Source: Heyndrickxia sporothermodurans | GTDB taxonomy: Bacteria; Bacillota; Bacilli; Bacillales; Bacillaceae_C | DNA: 64,000 nt | Reading direction: 5' to 3' | Assembly (NCBI GenBank): GCA_018333075.1 | Contig: BORH01000018.1 | Location: forward strand, 1-64,000 | Part shown: positions 1 to 10,831 of the stretch, piece after piece | Numbering within the stretch: the first letter of the stretch is position 1 | Layout of the letters: every line of letters begins with the position of its first letter | The notes under the pieces: model-generated | Told to the model about the DNA's origin: nothing | Databases searched by the model: none | Seen by the model: only the letters and a program-made list of their open reading frames with translations | Translations under genes and position numbers: made by a program

Positions 1-107
1 AGTTTATCTAAGTAAGACCCCTGAAAGATGATCAGGTTGATAGGTTCGAGGTGGAAGTGTGGCGACACATGGAGCTGACGAATACTAATCGGTCGAGGAC
101 TTATCCT
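1..107 (+). rRNA. rrl: 23S ribosomal RNA, 3' end (partial)
   Basis: The first ~107 bases match the conserved 3' terminus of bacterial 23S rRNA, including the stretch reading gctgacgaatactaatcggt just before the mature end. The gene begins upstream of the window. It is followed after ~75 bases by a 5S gene in the usual rRNA operon order. The exact mature end is estimated from the family. Confidence 0.93.
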
Positions 108-182
108 AAATTTGATTTGAAGTTATTGCATGGTTTCTCATCTATCTAGTTTTGAAGGAATAATCCCTTCAACTTTATAAGG

Positions 183-299
<117 letters not shown>

Positions 300-306
300 A
301 ATTTTG

Positions 307-336
307 AAACACAGAGTGCTTACTCTGTGTTTTTTT
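307..336 (+). terminator. Rho-independent terminator of the rRNA operon
   Basis: Nine-base-pair stem acacagagt / actctgtgt (309-317 and 322-330), loop gctt, followed by a run of seven T. It closes the rRNA operon and separates it from the ctsR operon. Confidence 0.88.
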
Positions 337-506
337 GTTATGGTTCATTAAGAGTAACGATTGTTAAGATAGCTGTAAAAAATTGATCCATAACTTTTTA
401 CCTCATAAGCTGAGTATGGAAACAAACAAAAATAAAGCAAGTTTTATAAATACTATGTATTAATTTTTATGACTATTGTCAAAACTAATTTAAGTATAGA
501 TTCTAA

Positions 507-556
507 TTGCATTTTTTTTATATATTCATGTATAATTAATGTCAAATATAGTCAAA
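507..556 (+). promoter_or_regulatory. ctsR operon promoter with overlapping CtsR operator
   Basis: A SigA-type promoter, TTGCAT (507-512), 18-bp spacer, TATAAT (531-536), is followed immediately by gtcaaatatagtcaaa (541-556). That is the tandem heptad CtsR box (consensus RGTCAAA-NAN-RGTCAAA). The operator sits on the predicted transcription start, so CtsR bound there would block initiation, giving autoregulation of the whole ctsR-mcsA-mcsB-clpC operon and release on heat stress. The operator match is direct; regulation is inferred from B. subtilis. Confidence 0.85.
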
Positions 557-583
557 GTCAAGTCGGAAAAGGAGGTGGACTTG

Positions 584-1045
584 ATGAAAAACATATCAGA
601 TATTATTGAAAGCTATCTTAAACAAGTTTTGGAAATGAATGGCAGTGAAATTGTTGAAATTAAAAGAAGTGAAATAGCTGATAAGTTTCAATGTGTACCT
701 TCACAAATTAACTATGTAATCAATACTAGATTTACGATAGAAAGAGGTTATGTGGTTGAGAGTAAAAGAGGTGGTGGGGGATATATTCGAATCATAAAAG
801 TCAGACCTCACGATCAAGCACATTTAATTGATCATTTACTACGCTTAGTAAAGTCACGAATATCTCAGTCCAACGCAGAAGATGTTATCATTCGTTTAGT
901 TGAAGAAGAAGTCATTTCTGAAAGAGAAGCGAAAATTATGTTAAGTGTAATGGATCGATCAGTTTTATACATTGATCTTCCTGAAAGAGATCAATTGAGA
1001 TCTAGAATATTAAGTGCGATGCTAATGTCATTAAAATATAAATAG
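584..1045 (+). CDS. ctsR: Class III heat-shock repressor CtsR
   Basis: Dimeric winged-helix repressor of clp and protein-quality-control genes. The 153-aa protein has the family signature KRSEIADKFQCVPSQINYV in the N-terminal DNA-binding domain and the glycine-rich wing loop SKRGGGGYIRI; that loop is the thermosensor in the family. The C-terminal part carries the VISEREAKIM helix and YIDLPERD, needed for dimerisation and McsB/Clp control. I chose ATG 584 over an in-frame ATG at 539 because 584 has an aaaggaggtg ribosome-binding site 8 bases upstream and matches family length, while 539 lies inside the operator. It is the first gene of the operon, 17 bases before mcsA. Confidence 0.96.
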   Translation: MKNISDIIESYLKQVLEMNGSEIVEIKRSEIADKFQCVPSQINYVINTRFTIERGYVVESKRGGGGYIRIIKVRPHDQAHLIDHLLRLVKSRISQSNAEDVIIRLVEEEVISEREAKIMLSVMDRSVLYIDLPERDQLRSRILSAMLMSLKYK

Positions 1046-1062
1046 TTAAAGAGGTGAATGTA

Positions 1063-1611
1063 ATGATCTGTCAGGAATGTAATGAAAGACCGGCAACCCT
1101 ACATTTCACCAAAATCATTAATGGAGAAAAAAACGAATTCCATTATTGTGATAGATGTGCCCAAGAAAAAGGTGAGATGTTTATGTTTGAAGGTGAACCT
1201 GGTTTTTCCATTAATAATTTAATTGCTGGATTACTAAATTTTGATCCAGTATTTCAACAGACGAAACAAGAAACCATTCAAAAAAATGAAGTTTTGCAAT
1301 GCCCTCATTGTAAAATGACATTTAATCAATTTGTGAATATCGGTCGGTTTGGATGTGCAACCTGCTATGATACCTTCAATAATAGATTGCAATCGATTAT
1401 AAAAAGACTTCATAGTGGTAATATTGAACATCATGGTAAGGTTCCTAAAAGAATTGGCGGAAAGGTTCATATAAAAAGACAAATTCAACAGCTTAAAGCA
1501 GACTTGCAACTAGCGATAAAAAACGAAGAGTTTGAAAAGGCTGCTGAAATTCGAGATCAGGTTCGTGCCTTGGAGGGATCACTTCTAAATGGAGGGGGAG
1601 AGACTTCATGA
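1063..1611 (+). CDS. mcsA: McsA, zinc-binding activator of the McsB arginine kinase
   Basis: Partner of McsB: McsA stimulates protein-arginine phosphorylation and helps control CtsR and ClpC. The 182-aa protein has two CxxC pairs at the N terminus (C3/C6 and C29/C32), two more in the middle (QCPHCK and GCATCYD), consistent with zinc clusters, and a C-terminal UVR coiled motif ([19 protein letters not shown]). The start at 1063 (MICQEC) is preferred over 1054 because aaagaggtg lies at the right distance and homologues begin there. Its last four bases overlap the mcsB start (ATGA), which implies translational coupling of the two partners. Confidence 0.94.
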   Translation: MICQECNERPATLHFTKIINGEKNEFHYCDRCAQEKGEMFMFEGEPGFSINNLIAGLLNFDPVFQQTKQETIQKNEVLQCPHCKMTFNQFVNIGRFGCATCYDTFNNRLQSIIKRLHSGNIEHHGKVPKRIGGKVHIKRQIQQLKADLQLAIKNEEFEKAAEIRDQVRALEGSLLNGGGETS

Positions 1612-2678
1612 GCCTAGAAAATTTTGTGAATCAAGCAGTTAGCGCATGGATGAGTCAAGAAGGTCCAGATTCAGATATTGTTTTAAGTTCTAGAATTCGT
1701 CTAGCTAGAAATTTTAAACAATATAATTTTCCTACCTTATTTAGTAATGAGGAAGCAAGGGAGGTTATTTCCAAAGTAGAAGAGGTTTTACAGACTGAAT
1801 CATTTCCGAATCAGATTGAACTATTAAGAATGGATAACCTGCAAAACTTGCAAAAAAAAGTTTTAGTTGAGAAGCATTTAATTAGTCCTAATTTAGCCGA
1901 GGATTCTTCTCATGGAGCAGTTATTCTTTCGGGTGAGGAAGATGTTAGCATTATGCTCAATGAGGAGGATCATATCCGAATCCAATGCTTGTTTCCTGGT
2001 CTTCAACTAAAAGAGGCGTTAGAAAAGGCAAGTAATATTGATGATTTATTAGAGGAACATATTGATTATGCCTTTAGTGAGAAATTGGGATATCTCACTA
2101 GCTGTCCTACAAATGTAGGTACAGGTCTTAGAGCATCCGTTATGGTTCATTTACCAGGACTTATCCTAACACAGCAAATGAATAGAATTATTCCAGCAAT
2201 TAATCAGCTTGGTTTAGTTGTTAGAGGGATATATGGTGAAGGAAGCGAAGCTTTAGGGAATATCTTTCAAATTTCAAATCAAATTACATTAGGTAAAACT
2301 GAAATAGATATTGTAGAAGATTTAATTAGTGTTGTGCAGCAAATAATTGCTCAAGAAAGGTCAGCAAGAGAAGCATTGATTAAAACCTCTAACATACAAT
2401 TAGAAGACAGAGTGTTTCGGTCATATGGTGTATTAGCAAATAGCCGAATTATTGAGTCAAAAGAGGCAGCACGATGCTTGTCCGATGTTCGTCTAGGAAT
2501 TGATACTGGTTATATAAAAAATGTATCAAAAAATATACTTAATGAATTAATGATATTAACGCAACCTGGTTTTTTGCAGCAATATGCAGGTGGACCACTT
2601 CGTCCTCATGAAAGAGATATTCGTAGAGCAACATTAATTCGTGAGCGTTTAAAATTAGAAGAGGAAAATAATGGCTAG
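1608..2678 (+). CDS. mcsB: Protein-arginine kinase McsB
   Basis: Phosphorylates arginine side chains on CtsR and on aggregated proteins, tagging the latter for ClpCP degradation. The 356-aa sequence is a phosphagen-kinase fold: the early SSRIRLARN motif binds the phosphate end of ATP, and the active-site cysteine is C166 in [11 protein letters not shown]. The C-terminal [10 protein letters not shown] resembles the phosphoarginine-binding allosteric segment. It overlaps mcsA, and its stop codon overlaps the Shine-Dalgarno of clpC, so the four genes form one tight operon. Confidence 0.96.
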   Translation: MSLENFVNQAVSAWMSQEGPDSDIVLSSRIRLARNFKQYNFPTLFSNEEAREVISKVEEVLQTESFPNQIELLRMDNLQNLQKKVLVEKHLISPNLAEDSSHGAVILSGEEDVSIMLNEEDHIRIQCLFPGLQLKEALEKASNIDDLLEEHIDYAFSEKLGYLTSCPTNVGTGLRASVMVHLPGLILTQQMNRIIPAINQLGLVVRGIYGEGSEALGNIFQISNQITLGKTEIDIVEDLISVVQQIIAQERSAREALIKTSNIQLEDRVFRSYGVLANSRIIESKEAARCLSDVRLGIDTGYIKNVSKNILNELMILTQPGFLQQYAGGPLRPHERDIRRATLIRERLKLEEENNG

Positions 2679-2690
2679 GAGGAGATCATG

Positions 2691-5132
2691 ATGATGTTTG
2701 GACGATTTACTGAAAGAGCTCAAAAGGTTTTAGCTCTATCTCAAGAAGAAGCAATTAGGTTAAAGCACAATAATATTGGTACAGAGCACATTCTTCTTGG
2801 TTTAGTTCAAGAAGGAGAAGGAATTGCGGCAAAAGCGTTGTATGGTCTCGGACTAAGCCCAGAAAAAATTCAAATTGAAGTAGAAAATCTAATTGGAAAA
2901 GGGCAGGACTCTGGACAAACAATCCATTATACACCTCGAGCAAAAAAAGTAATTGAGCTTTCAATGGATGAGGCTAGAAAGTTAGGTCATTCGTATGTAG
3001 GTACAGAGCACATATTATTAGGTTTGATCCGTGAAGGTGAAGGTGTAGCAGCACGCGTATTGAATAACTTAGGAGTAAGCTTAAATAAAGCAAGACAACA
3101 GGTTCTTCAATTATTAGGTAGCAATGAAGCTGGAAGTCATCAAGGTGGTACGGCTTCTAATGCGAATACGCCGACATTAGACAGTCTTGCTCGCGATCTA
3201 ACCGCAATAGCAAGAGAAGAGACACTCGATCCTGTTATTGGCCGTAGCAAGGAAATTCAACGTGTTATTGAAGTATTGAGCCGTCGTACGAAGAATAATC
3301 CTGTATTAATTGGTGAACCTGGTGTTGGTAAAACGGCAATCGCTGAAGGATTAGCTCAACAAATAGTCAATAATGAAGTACCTGAAACACTTCGTGATAA
3401 ACGAGTAATGACATTGGACATGGGAACTGTAGTAGCAGGTACAAAATATCGAGGCGAATTTGAAGATCGATTAAAAAAGGTAATGGATGAGATCCGACAA
3501 GCAGGAAATATCATTTTATTTATTGATGAACTTCACACGCTTATTGGTGCTGGTGGTGCTGAAGGTGCAATAGATGCCTCAAATATATTAAAGCCTTCAT
3601 TAGCAAGAGGGGAATTACAATGTATTGGTGCAACAACTTTAGATGAATATCGAAAGTATATCGAGAAGGATGCGGCTTTAGAAAGAAGATTTCAACCTAT
3701 TCAAGTTGATGAACCAACTGTTGATGAGTCCATTCAAATTTTAAAGGGGTTAAGGGATCGATATGAAGCACATCATCGAGTATCTATATCTGATAATGCA
3801 ATTGAAGCGGCGGTAAAATTATCAGATCGCTATATTTCTGACCGCTTTTTACCAGATAAAGCTATAGATTTAATTGATGAAGCAGGATCGAAAGTACGTC
3901 TGCGTTCTTATACAACTCCTCCTAATTTAAAAGAATTAGAATTACAATTAGAAGAAATTAAGAAAGAGAAAGATGCAGCTGTTCAAAGTCAAGAATTTGA
4001 AAAAGCTGCATCCTTAAGAGATTCTGAACAGCGTCTTCGAGAAAAATTAGAAGAAACGAAGAAAACATGGAAAGAAAAACAAGGTCAGGAAAACAGTGAA
4101 GTAACTGTAGAGGATATTGCTACTGTAGTAGCTAATTGGACGGGGGTCCCAGTTTCTAAGCTAGCACAAACTGAGACTGAGAAATTATTAAAGCTAGAAG
4201 AAATTCTGCATTCACGAGTGATCGGCCAAGAAGAAGCGGTCAAAGCTGTTTCTAAGGCTGTCCGCCGTGCAAGGGCAGGACTTAAGGATCCAAAACGTCC
4301 GATAGGATCTTTTGTATTCCTAGGACCAACAGGTGTTGGGAAAACTGAACTGGCAAGAGCTTTAGCTGAGGCGATGTTCGGTGATGAAGATGCAATGATT
4401 CGTATTGATATGTCTGAATACATGGAGAAGCATTCAACATCAAGACTAGTAGGATCTCCTCCAGGGTATGTTGGTTTTGAAGAAGGTGGCCAATTAACAG
4501 AGAAGGTACGCCGTAAACCATATTCAGTTATTTTGTTAGATGAGATTGAAAAAGCACATCCTGATGTTTTCAATATTCTTTTACAAGTGTTAGAAGATGG
4601 CCGTTTAACAGATTCTAAGGGAAGAACGGTTGATTTTAGAAATACAGTGTTAATTATGACTTCAAATGTTGGAGCACAGGCTCTTAAACGAAATAAATAT
4701 GTTGGTTTTAACATTCAAGACAGTAATCAAGATTATAAAGATATGAAGAGTAAAGTAATGGAAGAGCTTAAGAGGGCCTTCAGACCTGAATTTTTGAACC
4801 GAATCGATGAAATCATTGTTTTCCATGCTTTGGAAAAGGAACATTTAAAACATATTGTTTCTCTATTATCAGATCAATTAGTGAAACGATTAAAAGAAAA
4901 AGATATTGAACTAGAGCTTACAGAGGCAGCAAAAGAAAAAATAACTGAAGAAGGTTATGACCCAGAATACGGAGCAAGACCTTTGAAAAGAGCTATTCAA
5001 AAGCATGTTGAGGATCGTTTATCAGAAGAGCTATTAAAAGGAGTCATTTTAGAAGGACAAAAGGTAATTATTGATGTAAAAGATGGGAAATTTACCGTTA
5101 AACCTTCTGAGGTTACTGAGTCAATTTTATAA
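2691..5132 (+). CDS. clpC: ATP-dependent unfoldase ClpC (HSP100/ClpA-C family)
   Basis: Hexameric AAA+ unfoldase that feeds substrates to ClpP, including McsB-phosphorylated proteins and MecA-delivered ComK. The 813-aa protein has duplicated N-terminal Clp repeats (both with GTEHILLGL), a first AAA domain with Walker A GEPGVGKT (208-215), a middle coiled coil holding a UVR-like stretch near residue 440, and a second AAA domain with Walker A GPTGVGKT (545-552). Three consecutive ATG codons (2688, 2691, 2694) follow the aggagg site; MMFGRF at 2691 matches B. subtilis and has better spacing. It is the last gene of the operon. Confidence 0.96.
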   Translation: MMFGRFTERAQKVLALSQEEAIRLKHNNIGTEHILLGLVQEGEGIAAKALYGLGLSPEKIQIEVENLIGKGQDSGQTIHYTPRAKKVIELSMDEARKLGHSYVGTEHILLGLIREGEGVAARVLNNLGVSLNKARQQVLQLLGSNEAGSHQGGTASNANTPTLDSLARDLTAIAREETLDPVIGRSKEIQRVIEVLSRRTKNNPVLIGEPGVGKTAIAEGLAQQIVNNEVPETLRDKRVMTLDMGTVVAGTKYRGEFEDRLKKVMDEIRQAGNIILFIDELHTLIGAGGAEGAIDASNILKPSLARGELQCIGATTLDEYRKYIEKDAALERRFQPIQVDEPTVDESIQILKGLRDRYEAHHRVSISDNAIEAAVKLSDRYISDRFLPDKAIDLIDEAGSKVRLRSYTTPPNLKELELQLEEIKKEKDAAVQSQEFEKAASLRDSEQRLREKLEETKKTWKEKQGQENSEVTVEDIATVVANWTGVPVSKLAQTETEKLLKLEEILHSRVIGQEEAVKAVSKAVRRARAGLKDPKRPIGSFVFLGPTGVGKTELARALAEAMFGDEDAMIRIDMSEYMEKHSTSRLVGSPPGYVGFEEGGQLTEKVRRKPYSVILLDEIEKAHPDVFNILLQVLEDGRLTDSKGRTVDFRNTVLIMTSNVGAQALKRNKYVGFNIQDSNQDYKDMKSKVMEELKRAFRPEFLNRIDEIIVFHALEKEHLKHIVSLLSDQLVKRLKEKDIELELTEAAKEKITEEGYDPEYGARPLKRAIQKHVEDRLSEELLKGVILEGQKVIIDVKDGKFTVKPSEVTESIL

Positions 5133-5163
5133 GAATAAACAGTACATGTAGAATGTCAAATGT

Positions 5164-5195
5164 AGCAAGTTCCATTTTTTGTAATGGAACTTGCT
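5164..5195 (+). other. Perfect 13-bp hairpin downstream of clpC
   Basis: agcaagttccatt (5164-5176) pairs fully with aatggaacttgct (5183-5195) around a 6-nt loop. It lies about 30 bases after clpC. On the plus strand it is followed by A residues rather than a U-tract, so it is not a canonical terminator; it may be an mRNA 3'-end stabiliser. The remaining 190 bases up to radA hold no gene I can see. Confidence 0.45.
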
Positions 5196-5388
5196 AAAAA
5201 ATGAAACTATATATGAAATTCATACGTCTATATAACGTAACCATTTTTGGGAAGTAAGAAGGTAGACTTGAATGCTATTTAACTAAGTTTCATCATCGAC
5301 CTGTCTATACATGTACTTTTTTTCTAACGTTTTTTTAAATGTAATTACTATGCTAGAAAAGCATAGATATATAGAAAGGAAGTAAAAA

Positions 5389-6765
5389 ATGGCAAAAAAA
5401 ACGACGAAATTTATTTGCCAGTCATGTGGGTATGAATCCGCAAAATGGATGGGGAGGTGTCCAGGGTGTAATGAATGGAATAAAATGGTTGAAGAAGTCG
5501 AAATTGTAGGAAAGCCTCGTAAGGGTGCATTTTTACATTCGCCAATAGGAGGAATGTCAAAAGCTACTCCTATTACAACAATTGCATCGGAGCAAGAAGC
5601 AAGAGTTTTGACAGACTTGAAAGAACTAAACCGTGTATTAGGCGGAGGTGTTGTTCCTGGATCTCTTGTGTTAATTGGTGGCGATCCTGGGATTGGAAAA
5701 TCCACATTACTTCTTCAAGTATCATCTCAACTGTCTAAACATAGTCACAAGGTTTTATACATATCAGGTGAGGAATCTGTAAAACAAACGAAGCTAAGAG
5801 CTGATCGACTCCAAATATCATCTGATAATTTATACGTTTTTTCTGAAACGAATCTTGAGGCTATACACCAGACTATTCAAGAGATCTCTCCGCAATTTGT
5901 TGTTATTGACTCCATTCAAACTGTCTACCATCCAGAAGTTACATCTGCACCTGGTAGTGTATCGCAGGTAAGGGAATGTACAGCCGAATTGATGAGAATT
6001 GCCAAAACGAAAGGTATTGCCATTTTTATTGTAGGGCATGTTACGAAGGAAGGATCTATCGCAGGTCCAAGACTTTTAGAGCATATGGTAGATTCAGTTC
6101 TTTACTTCGAAGGTGAGCGTCACCACTCTTATCGAATTTTACGAGCGGTTAAAAACCGTTTTGGTTCAACGAATGAAATGGCTATATTTGAAATGAAGGA
6201 ATTTGGGTTAACTGAAGTGAGTAACCCATCCGAAATTTTTTTAGAAGAACGTTCAAAAGGTGCATCAGGTTCAACTGTTGTGGCATCAATGGAAGGCACT
6301 CGCCCTGTATTAGTTGAAATCCAAGCACTAATATCCCCGTCTATTTATGGAATGCCCAGAAGAATGGGTACAGGAATTGATCATAATCGCGTGACGTTAT
6401 TAATGGCTGTATTAGAGAAAAGAGTCGGTTTATTATTACAAAATTATGATGCCTATTTAAAAGTAGCTGGTGGGATAAAATTGGATGAACCTGCTATTGA
6501 TTTAGCGGTCATAATAAGTATTGCATCCAGTTTTAAAGATCAACCAACAAAAGCGGATGATTGTATTGTAGGTGAAGTTGGTTTAACAGGAGAAGTGAGA
6601 CGTGTCTCTCGTATTGAACAACGAGTCCAAGAAGCAGCAAAATTAGGCTTTAGCAGGATTATCGTTCCGAGTAATAATCTCGGTGGATGGAAAATTCCAG
6701 AAGGCATTCAGGTAATTGGGGTTTCAACTGTTCAAGAGGCTTTACAACATGCATTAGGAGGGTGA
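5389..6765 (+). CDS. radA: DNA repair/branch-migration protein RadA (Sms)
   Basis: RecA-like ATPase that promotes branch migration during homologous recombination and natural transformation. The 458-aa protein shows an N-terminal zinc finger (C10-x2-C13, C24-x2-C27), Walker [10 protein letters not shown] (97-105), the RadA-specific KNRFG motif (255-259) and a C-terminal Lon-protease-like domain ([23 protein letters not shown]). The start has a gaaaggaag site. Only four bases separate it from disA, so the two are probably co-transcribed, as in B. subtilis. Confidence 0.96.
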   Translation: MAKKTTKFICQSCGYESAKWMGRCPGCNEWNKMVEEVEIVGKPRKGAFLHSPIGGMSKATPITTIASEQEARVLTDLKELNRVLGGGVVPGSLVLIGGDPGIGKSTLLLQVSSQLSKHSHKVLYISGEESVKQTKLRADRLQISSDNLYVFSETNLEAIHQTIQEISPQFVVIDSIQTVYHPEVTSAPGSVSQVRECTAELMRIAKTKGIAIFIVGHVTKEGSIAGPRLLEHMVDSVLYFEGERHHSYRILRAVKNRFGSTNEMAIFEMKEFGLTEVSNPSEIFLEERSKGASGSTVVASMEGTRPVLVEIQALISPSIYGMPRRMGTGIDHNRVTLLMAVLEKRVGLLLQNYDAYLKVAGGIKLDEPAIDLAVIISIASSFKDQPTKADDCIVGEVGLTGEVRRVSRIEQRVQEAAKLGFSRIIVPSNNLGGWKIPEGIQVIGVSTVQEALQHALGG

Positions 6766-6769
6766 ATGG

Positions 6770-7843
6770 ATGGATGATAAAAAACCTCAACAAAAGTCTA
6801 TGTCCGAAATCTTACAATTAATTGCACCTGGTACACCTATTCGAGAGGGAATTGATAATGTCTTACGTGCAAATACAGGTGGATTAATAGTTCTTGGATA
6901 TAATGAACGGGTAAAATCAATTGTTGATGGAGGCTTTTCGATAAATTGTATATTTAGTCCAAGCTATTTATATGAACTTGCCAAAATGGATGGAGCAATC
7001 ATTTTAAACGAAACCGGAAATAAAATCTTGATTGCAAATGCACAGCTTGCTCCTGACCCTTCAGTTTCATCATCGGAAACAGGAATGCGTCATAGAACAG
7101 CAGAAAGAGTAGCGAAGCAAACAAAATCGCTTGTTATCGCGATATCCCAAAGACGTAATGTAATTACTTTATACCAAGGAAGCTTTCGTTATGCTTTAAA
7201 GGATATTGGAGTTATTTTAACAAAGGCAAATCAGGCTATTCAAACGTTAGAAAAGTATAAGGTAGTGTTAGATCAAAGTATAGCAAATTTGTCAGTACTA
7301 GAATTTGAGGAACTTGTTACTTATAGTGATTTGTTGCAAGTCCTTCACCGAATAGAAATGGTTATAAGAATAAAAAAAGAGTTAATTACTTATTTAAATG
7401 AATTAGGGACAGAAGGTCGACTTGTTCGATTACAAATGAAGGAATTACTTACTGATATCGAAGAAGAAGCAATGTTAATTATTCGAGATTATGCAAATGA
7501 AGGGCAAGTGAAACCTTTCGATATGCTTTCACGTTTTCAAGATTTAGTTAGTTCTGATGTACTGGATGATAATGTCATAATGAAATTATTAGGATATAAC
7601 AATTATATTCATTCTGAGGACAATGTCTTTCCAAGGGGATACAGAGTATTAAATAAGATTCCAAGACTGCCTATATCAATAATTGAAAATTTAATTCTAC
7701 AGTTTAAAGTTTTATCGAATGTGTTGAAAGCTTCAGTAGATGAACTTGATGATGTTGATGGAATTGGGGAAGTAAGAGCAAGGAAAATTAAAGAAGGTTT
7801 AAAGTTAATTAAAGAACAAACATTTGCTGATAGACAATTGTAA
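6770..7843 (+). CDS. disA: DNA-integrity scanning diadenylate cyclase DisA
   Basis: Converts two ATP to c-di-AMP while scanning DNA; branched recombination intermediates inhibit it. The 357-aa protein has the DAC domain with the catalytic DGA triplet (74-76) and RHRT motif (107-110), a central helical spine, and a C-terminal helix-hairpin-helix pair ([15 protein letters not shown]) that binds DNA. Of the three overlapping ATGs at 6766, 6770 and 6774, 6770 is in frame with an aggaggg site 7 bases upstream. Its neighbour radA is known to interact with DisA. Confidence 0.96.
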   Translation: MDDKKPQQKSMSEILQLIAPGTPIREGIDNVLRANTGGLIVLGYNERVKSIVDGGFSINCIFSPSYLYELAKMDGAIILNETGNKILIANAQLAPDPSVSSSETGMRHRTAERVAKQTKSLVIAISQRRNVITLYQGSFRYALKDIGVILTKANQAIQTLEKYKVVLDQSIANLSVLEFEELVTYSDLLQVLHRIEMVIRIKKELITYLNELGTEGRLVRLQMKELLTDIEEEAMLIIRDYANEGQVKPFDMLSRFQDLVSSDVLDDNVIMKLLGYNNYIHSEDNVFPRGYRVLNKIPRLPISIIENLILQFKVLSNVLKASVDELDDVDGIGEVRARKIKEGLKLIKEQTFADRQL

Positions 7844-8094
7844 TAGACCGAAAAAATTAAATTGCATATGAGTCATCCTTTTTATCTAGCTGTCACGATT
7901 TGTGCTTTTAGTTAGCAAATATTTGAATTGAATAAAAAGAATTTGTGAAAATTCATGAGGAGACCTATTTTTATGTGCATAAATTTTGACCGATATAACA
8001 AAATTATTTCTATAAGATTACATTCTAAAAATATTCATGAATCTGACGTTTTAAACTTTGGAAATTGTTTATAATGAATAAAGGAGGTGAAGAG

Positions 8095-9189
8095 ATGTTA
8101 AAGCGTATTGTTCAAGCATGTTTTTTAATCATTGGTGGGACCCTTGGCATCTTTTTGTTACCTGAATTATTAAAAGTATTAGGCCTTTCCCATCAAGTGT
8201 TTATAAATAATCCATATGTTACAGCCATTCTGGGCGCTATTATCTTTTATCTTATTTCATTTTGGGCTGTAGATTATGTTGTTGGTTTTGTAAAATGGTT
8301 TGAGGATTCGATAGTTAAAGCACCTATTACAGAAATTTTGTCTGGAAGTCTTGGTCTTATTTTCGGTTTGTTTGTTGCTTATTTAGCGGGTATCCCGTTT
8401 AATAAAATGGAAATTCCAATTGTTAATACTGTAGTCCCTATCCTATTAACATTACTTCTTGGCTATGTTGGTTTTCAGGTAGGGTTTAAAAAGCGAGAAG
8501 AGCTTATCAGCTTATTTATGGCATCGGCACGTCAGAAAAAGAAAAATAGTATAGAACCAGAAGAAGAAGCGAAGCAATCAAAATCGTTGAAACTTTTAGA
8601 TACAAGTGTCATTATAGATGGGAGAATTGCAGATATTTGCCAAACGGGGTTTTTAGATGGTGTTATCGTTATTCCCCAATTTGTATTAGAAGAATTACAG
8701 CATATCGCTGATTCATCTGATGCATTGAAACGAAATAGAGGGCGTCGGGGCTTGGATATTTTAAAACGAATTCAAAAGGAACTTCCAATTGAGGTTCAAA
8801 TTTATGAAGGAGATTTTGAGGATATTCAAGAGGTCGACAGCAAATTAATTAAACTTGCAAAGTTAACGAGTGGAATTGTTGTTACTAATGATTTCAATTT
8901 GAACAAAGTGTGTGAACTTCAAAGTGTACAAGTATTAAATATTAATGATTTAGCAAATGCTGTAAAGCCGGTAGTTTTACCAGGAGAAGAGCTAAATGTC
9001 CAATTGATTAAGGACGGAAAAGAGTATCACCAAGCAATAGCTTATTTAGATGATGGTACAATGATTGTCGTTGAAGAAGGTAGAAATTATATTGGCAAAC
9101 GAATTGATGTTTTAGTAACAAGTGTATTGCAAACATCAGCGGGACGAATGATATTTGCAAAGCCAAAGCTTTTAGAAAAAGCATTATAG
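8095..9189 (+). CDS. yacL: Membrane-anchored PIN/TRAM domain protein YacL
   Basis: A 364-aa membrane-anchored putative nuclease. The N-terminal ~130 residues carry about four hydrophobic helices (for example [20 protein letters not shown] and [21 protein letters not shown]). A PIN domain then starts around residue 165 ([16 protein letters not shown], with later acidic residues including TNDFNL), and a C-terminal TRAM domain ends the protein ([21 protein letters not shown]). The start at 8095 is chosen for its aaaggaggtga site. The family is conserved next to disA in Bacilli, but its physiological RNA target is not established. The 251-base gap before it shows no gene. Confidence 0.92.
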   Translation: MLKRIVQACFLIIGGTLGIFLLPELLKVLGLSHQVFINNPYVTAILGAIIFYLISFWAVDYVVGFVKWFEDSIVKAPITEILSGSLGLIFGLFVAYLAGIPFNKMEIPIVNTVVPILLTLLLGYVGFQVGFKKREELISLFMASARQKKKNSIEPEEEAKQSKSLKLLDTSVIIDGRIADICQTGFLDGVIVIPQFVLEELQHIADSSDALKRNRGRRGLDILKRIQKELPIEVQIYEGDFEDIQEVDSKLIKLAKLTSGIVVTNDFNLNKVCELQSVQVLNINDLANAVKPVVLPGEELNVQLIKDGKEYHQAIAYLDDGTMIVVEEGRNYIGKRIDVLVTSVLQTSAGRMIFAKPKLLEKAL

Positions 9190-9309
9190 GAACTTGGTTT
9201 AAAAAGCCCGAGAAAAATAATAGTTGAATTACGGTTAATCTAATTTCTGCCTCATGAAGTGTAAGAACTTTTAAACCGAAATATAATAGATATTTAGGGA
9301 GTATAATAT

Positions 9310-9999
9310 ATGAATTATCAGGTGATTATCCCTGCTGCAGGACAAGGGAAAAGAATGGGAGTCGGGAAAAACAAATTATTGTTAGAATTACAAGAACAGC
9401 CGATTATTCTCCATACGATAAATGTTTTCCTTAATGATATTTACTGCAAAGGAATTATTTTAGTCATTCAACCTGATGATGAGCAAGTATTTAAAAAAAT
9501 ACTAAAAGAGTGTCCTATGAATGAGAAAATAAAAATGGTTTATGGTGGAATTGAAAGACAGAACAGTGTGTATAATGGCCTTTTGGCTATAGAAGATACA
9601 GATATCGTTCTTGTACATGACGGAGCAAGACCATTTATTAAATTAAGTATTATTCATCAACTAGCTTGGACGGCTTCTGAAAAAGGAGCTGCGATTGCTG
9701 CGGTTCCTGTTAAAGATACGATTAAAAAGGTTGATAATAATCAAGTCATGGAGACGGTAGAGCGATCAAGCTTGTGGCAGGTTCAAACTCCACAAGCTTT
9801 TCGCTTTGCTATCCTTTTTAATGCTCATCAGCAGGCGAATAAAGAAGAGTTTCTTGGCACCGATGAAGCTTCTCTTGTCGAGAGACTAGAATATCCAGTT
9901 CAAATCGTTACAGGAGATTATGATAATATTAAGCTAACAACTCCTGAGGATCTTTATTTTGCCGAAGCAATATTAAAGAAACAATCAAAAATACACTAG
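9310..9999 (+). CDS. ispD: 2-C-methyl-D-erythritol 4-phosphate cytidylyltransferase
   Basis: Third step of the MEP isoprenoid pathway: CTP plus MEP gives CDP-methylerythritol. The 229-aa protein begins with the nucleotide-binding signature IPAAGQGKRMG (lysine and arginine contact CTP phosphates), followed by NKLLLEL, the metal-binding VHDGARPF motif, and KDTIKKV / QTPQAF typical of IspD. Its length fits the family (~230 aa). It is followed by ispF, the enzyme two steps later, in the conserved Bacillus arrangement. Confidence 0.95.
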   Translation: MNYQVIIPAAGQGKRMGVGKNKLLLELQEQPIILHTINVFLNDIYCKGIILVIQPDDEQVFKKILKECPMNEKIKMVYGGIERQNSVYNGLLAIEDTDIVLVHDGARPFIKLSIIHQLAWTASEKGAAIAAVPVKDTIKKVDNNQVMETVERSSLWQVQTPQAFRFAILFNAHQQANKEEFLGTDEASLVERLEYPVQIVTGDYDNIKLTTPEDLYFAEAILKKQSKIH

Positions 10000-10120
10000 A
10001 AAGCACTATTTTTATTTTTCCTTGTAATTAAGAAAGGGAATACTTTAATCCAAATAAAATTATTATTTAACTACTCTATGAAAATTTAAAATGTTTTTAT
10101 TTAAAGGAGAATATATAAAG

Positions 10121-10609
10121 ATGTTTCGAATTGGCCAAGGATATGATGTACATCAGCTAGTGGAAGGAAGACCTCTTATTATTGGAGGAGTTCATATACC
10201 ATATGGAAAAGGATTATTGGGGCATTCAGATGCGGACGTATTATTACATACTGTAGCGGATGCTAGTTTAGGTGCGATCGGTGAAGGGGATATTGGGAAA
10301 CACTTCCCTGATACGGATCCTGCGTTTAAAGATGCAGATTCATCCGTTTTGCTCAAACATGTTTGGGGAATAGTAAAACAAAAAGGATATCGTTTAGGTA
10401 ATATTGATTGTACGATTATTGCACAGAAGCCTAAGATGGCTCCTTATATTGAAGAAATTCGTAGCAAAATTGCTTCTCTTTTAGAAACTACGATAGAACA
10501 AGTAAACGTCAAAGCAACAACGACAGAGAAATTAGGATTTACAGGAAGAGGAGAAGGAATTGCCGCTATGGCAGTGGTTCTTCTTGAAAAGGAGAACAAG
10601 AATCATTAA
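10121..10609 (+). CDS. ispF: 2-C-methyl-D-erythritol 2,4-cyclodiphosphate synthase
   Basis: Cyclises CDP-ME-2-phosphate to MEcPP with release of CMP; a trimeric, metal-dependent enzyme. The 162-aa sequence has the zinc ligands in GYDVHQL (Asp and His) and the later His in [10 protein letters not shown], with FPDTDP, KPKMAPY and the C-terminal [19 protein letters not shown] trimmed an N-terminal extension from 10091 because [11 protein letters not shown] at 10121 is the family start, with aaaggag 11 bases upstream. It pairs with ispD, 120 bases away. Confidence 0.95.
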   Translation: MFRIGQGYDVHQLVEGRPLIIGGVHIPYGKGLLGHSDADVLLHTVADASLGAIGEGDIGKHFPDTDPAFKDADSSVLLKHVWGIVKQKGYRLGNIDCTIIAQKPKMAPYIEEIRSKIASLLETTIEQVNVKATTTEKLGFTGRGEGIAAMAVVLLEKENKNH

Positions 10610-10670
10610 ACGTGGTTTTTGATGTTATTTTATTTGGATTTAATTGTGTAAGACATTATTAAAAAACTGA

Positions 10671-10679
10671 TGCTATAAT
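10671..10679 (+). promoter_or_regulatory. Possible extended -10 promoter element ahead of gltX
   Basis: TGcTATAAT matches an extended -10 box; a weak -35 (gacatt, 10652-10657) lies upstream. It would give a leader of ~145 nt before gltX. I see no T-box in this leader. The call rests on the hexamer alone. Confidence 0.35.
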
Positions 10680-10831
10680 TTTTTAAAAATTAGAGTTGCA
10701 AATAGAAACATCCATATAAAAGCAGGCTTAATTTCAATAAAAGTTTTATGAGGAAGCTTTTTTCCTGAACGTGCTGGTGTTAAAATAAAGAGTACGAAAA
10801 AAAGGTTTTTTGTAAATAGGAGGAAATATTC

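Noticed and set aside
4085-4714. 209-aa minus-strand ORF opposite clpC
   Set aside because: A shadow frame of a highly conserved gene; no signal or family features.
5164-5195. Intrinsic terminator for clpC
   Set aside because: The stem is followed by A residues, not T, on the coding strand; reported only as a hairpin.
8065-8095. TATAAT at 8070-8075 as yacL promoter
   Set aside because: Transcription would start within the Shine-Dalgarno and there is no -35 element at suitable spacing.
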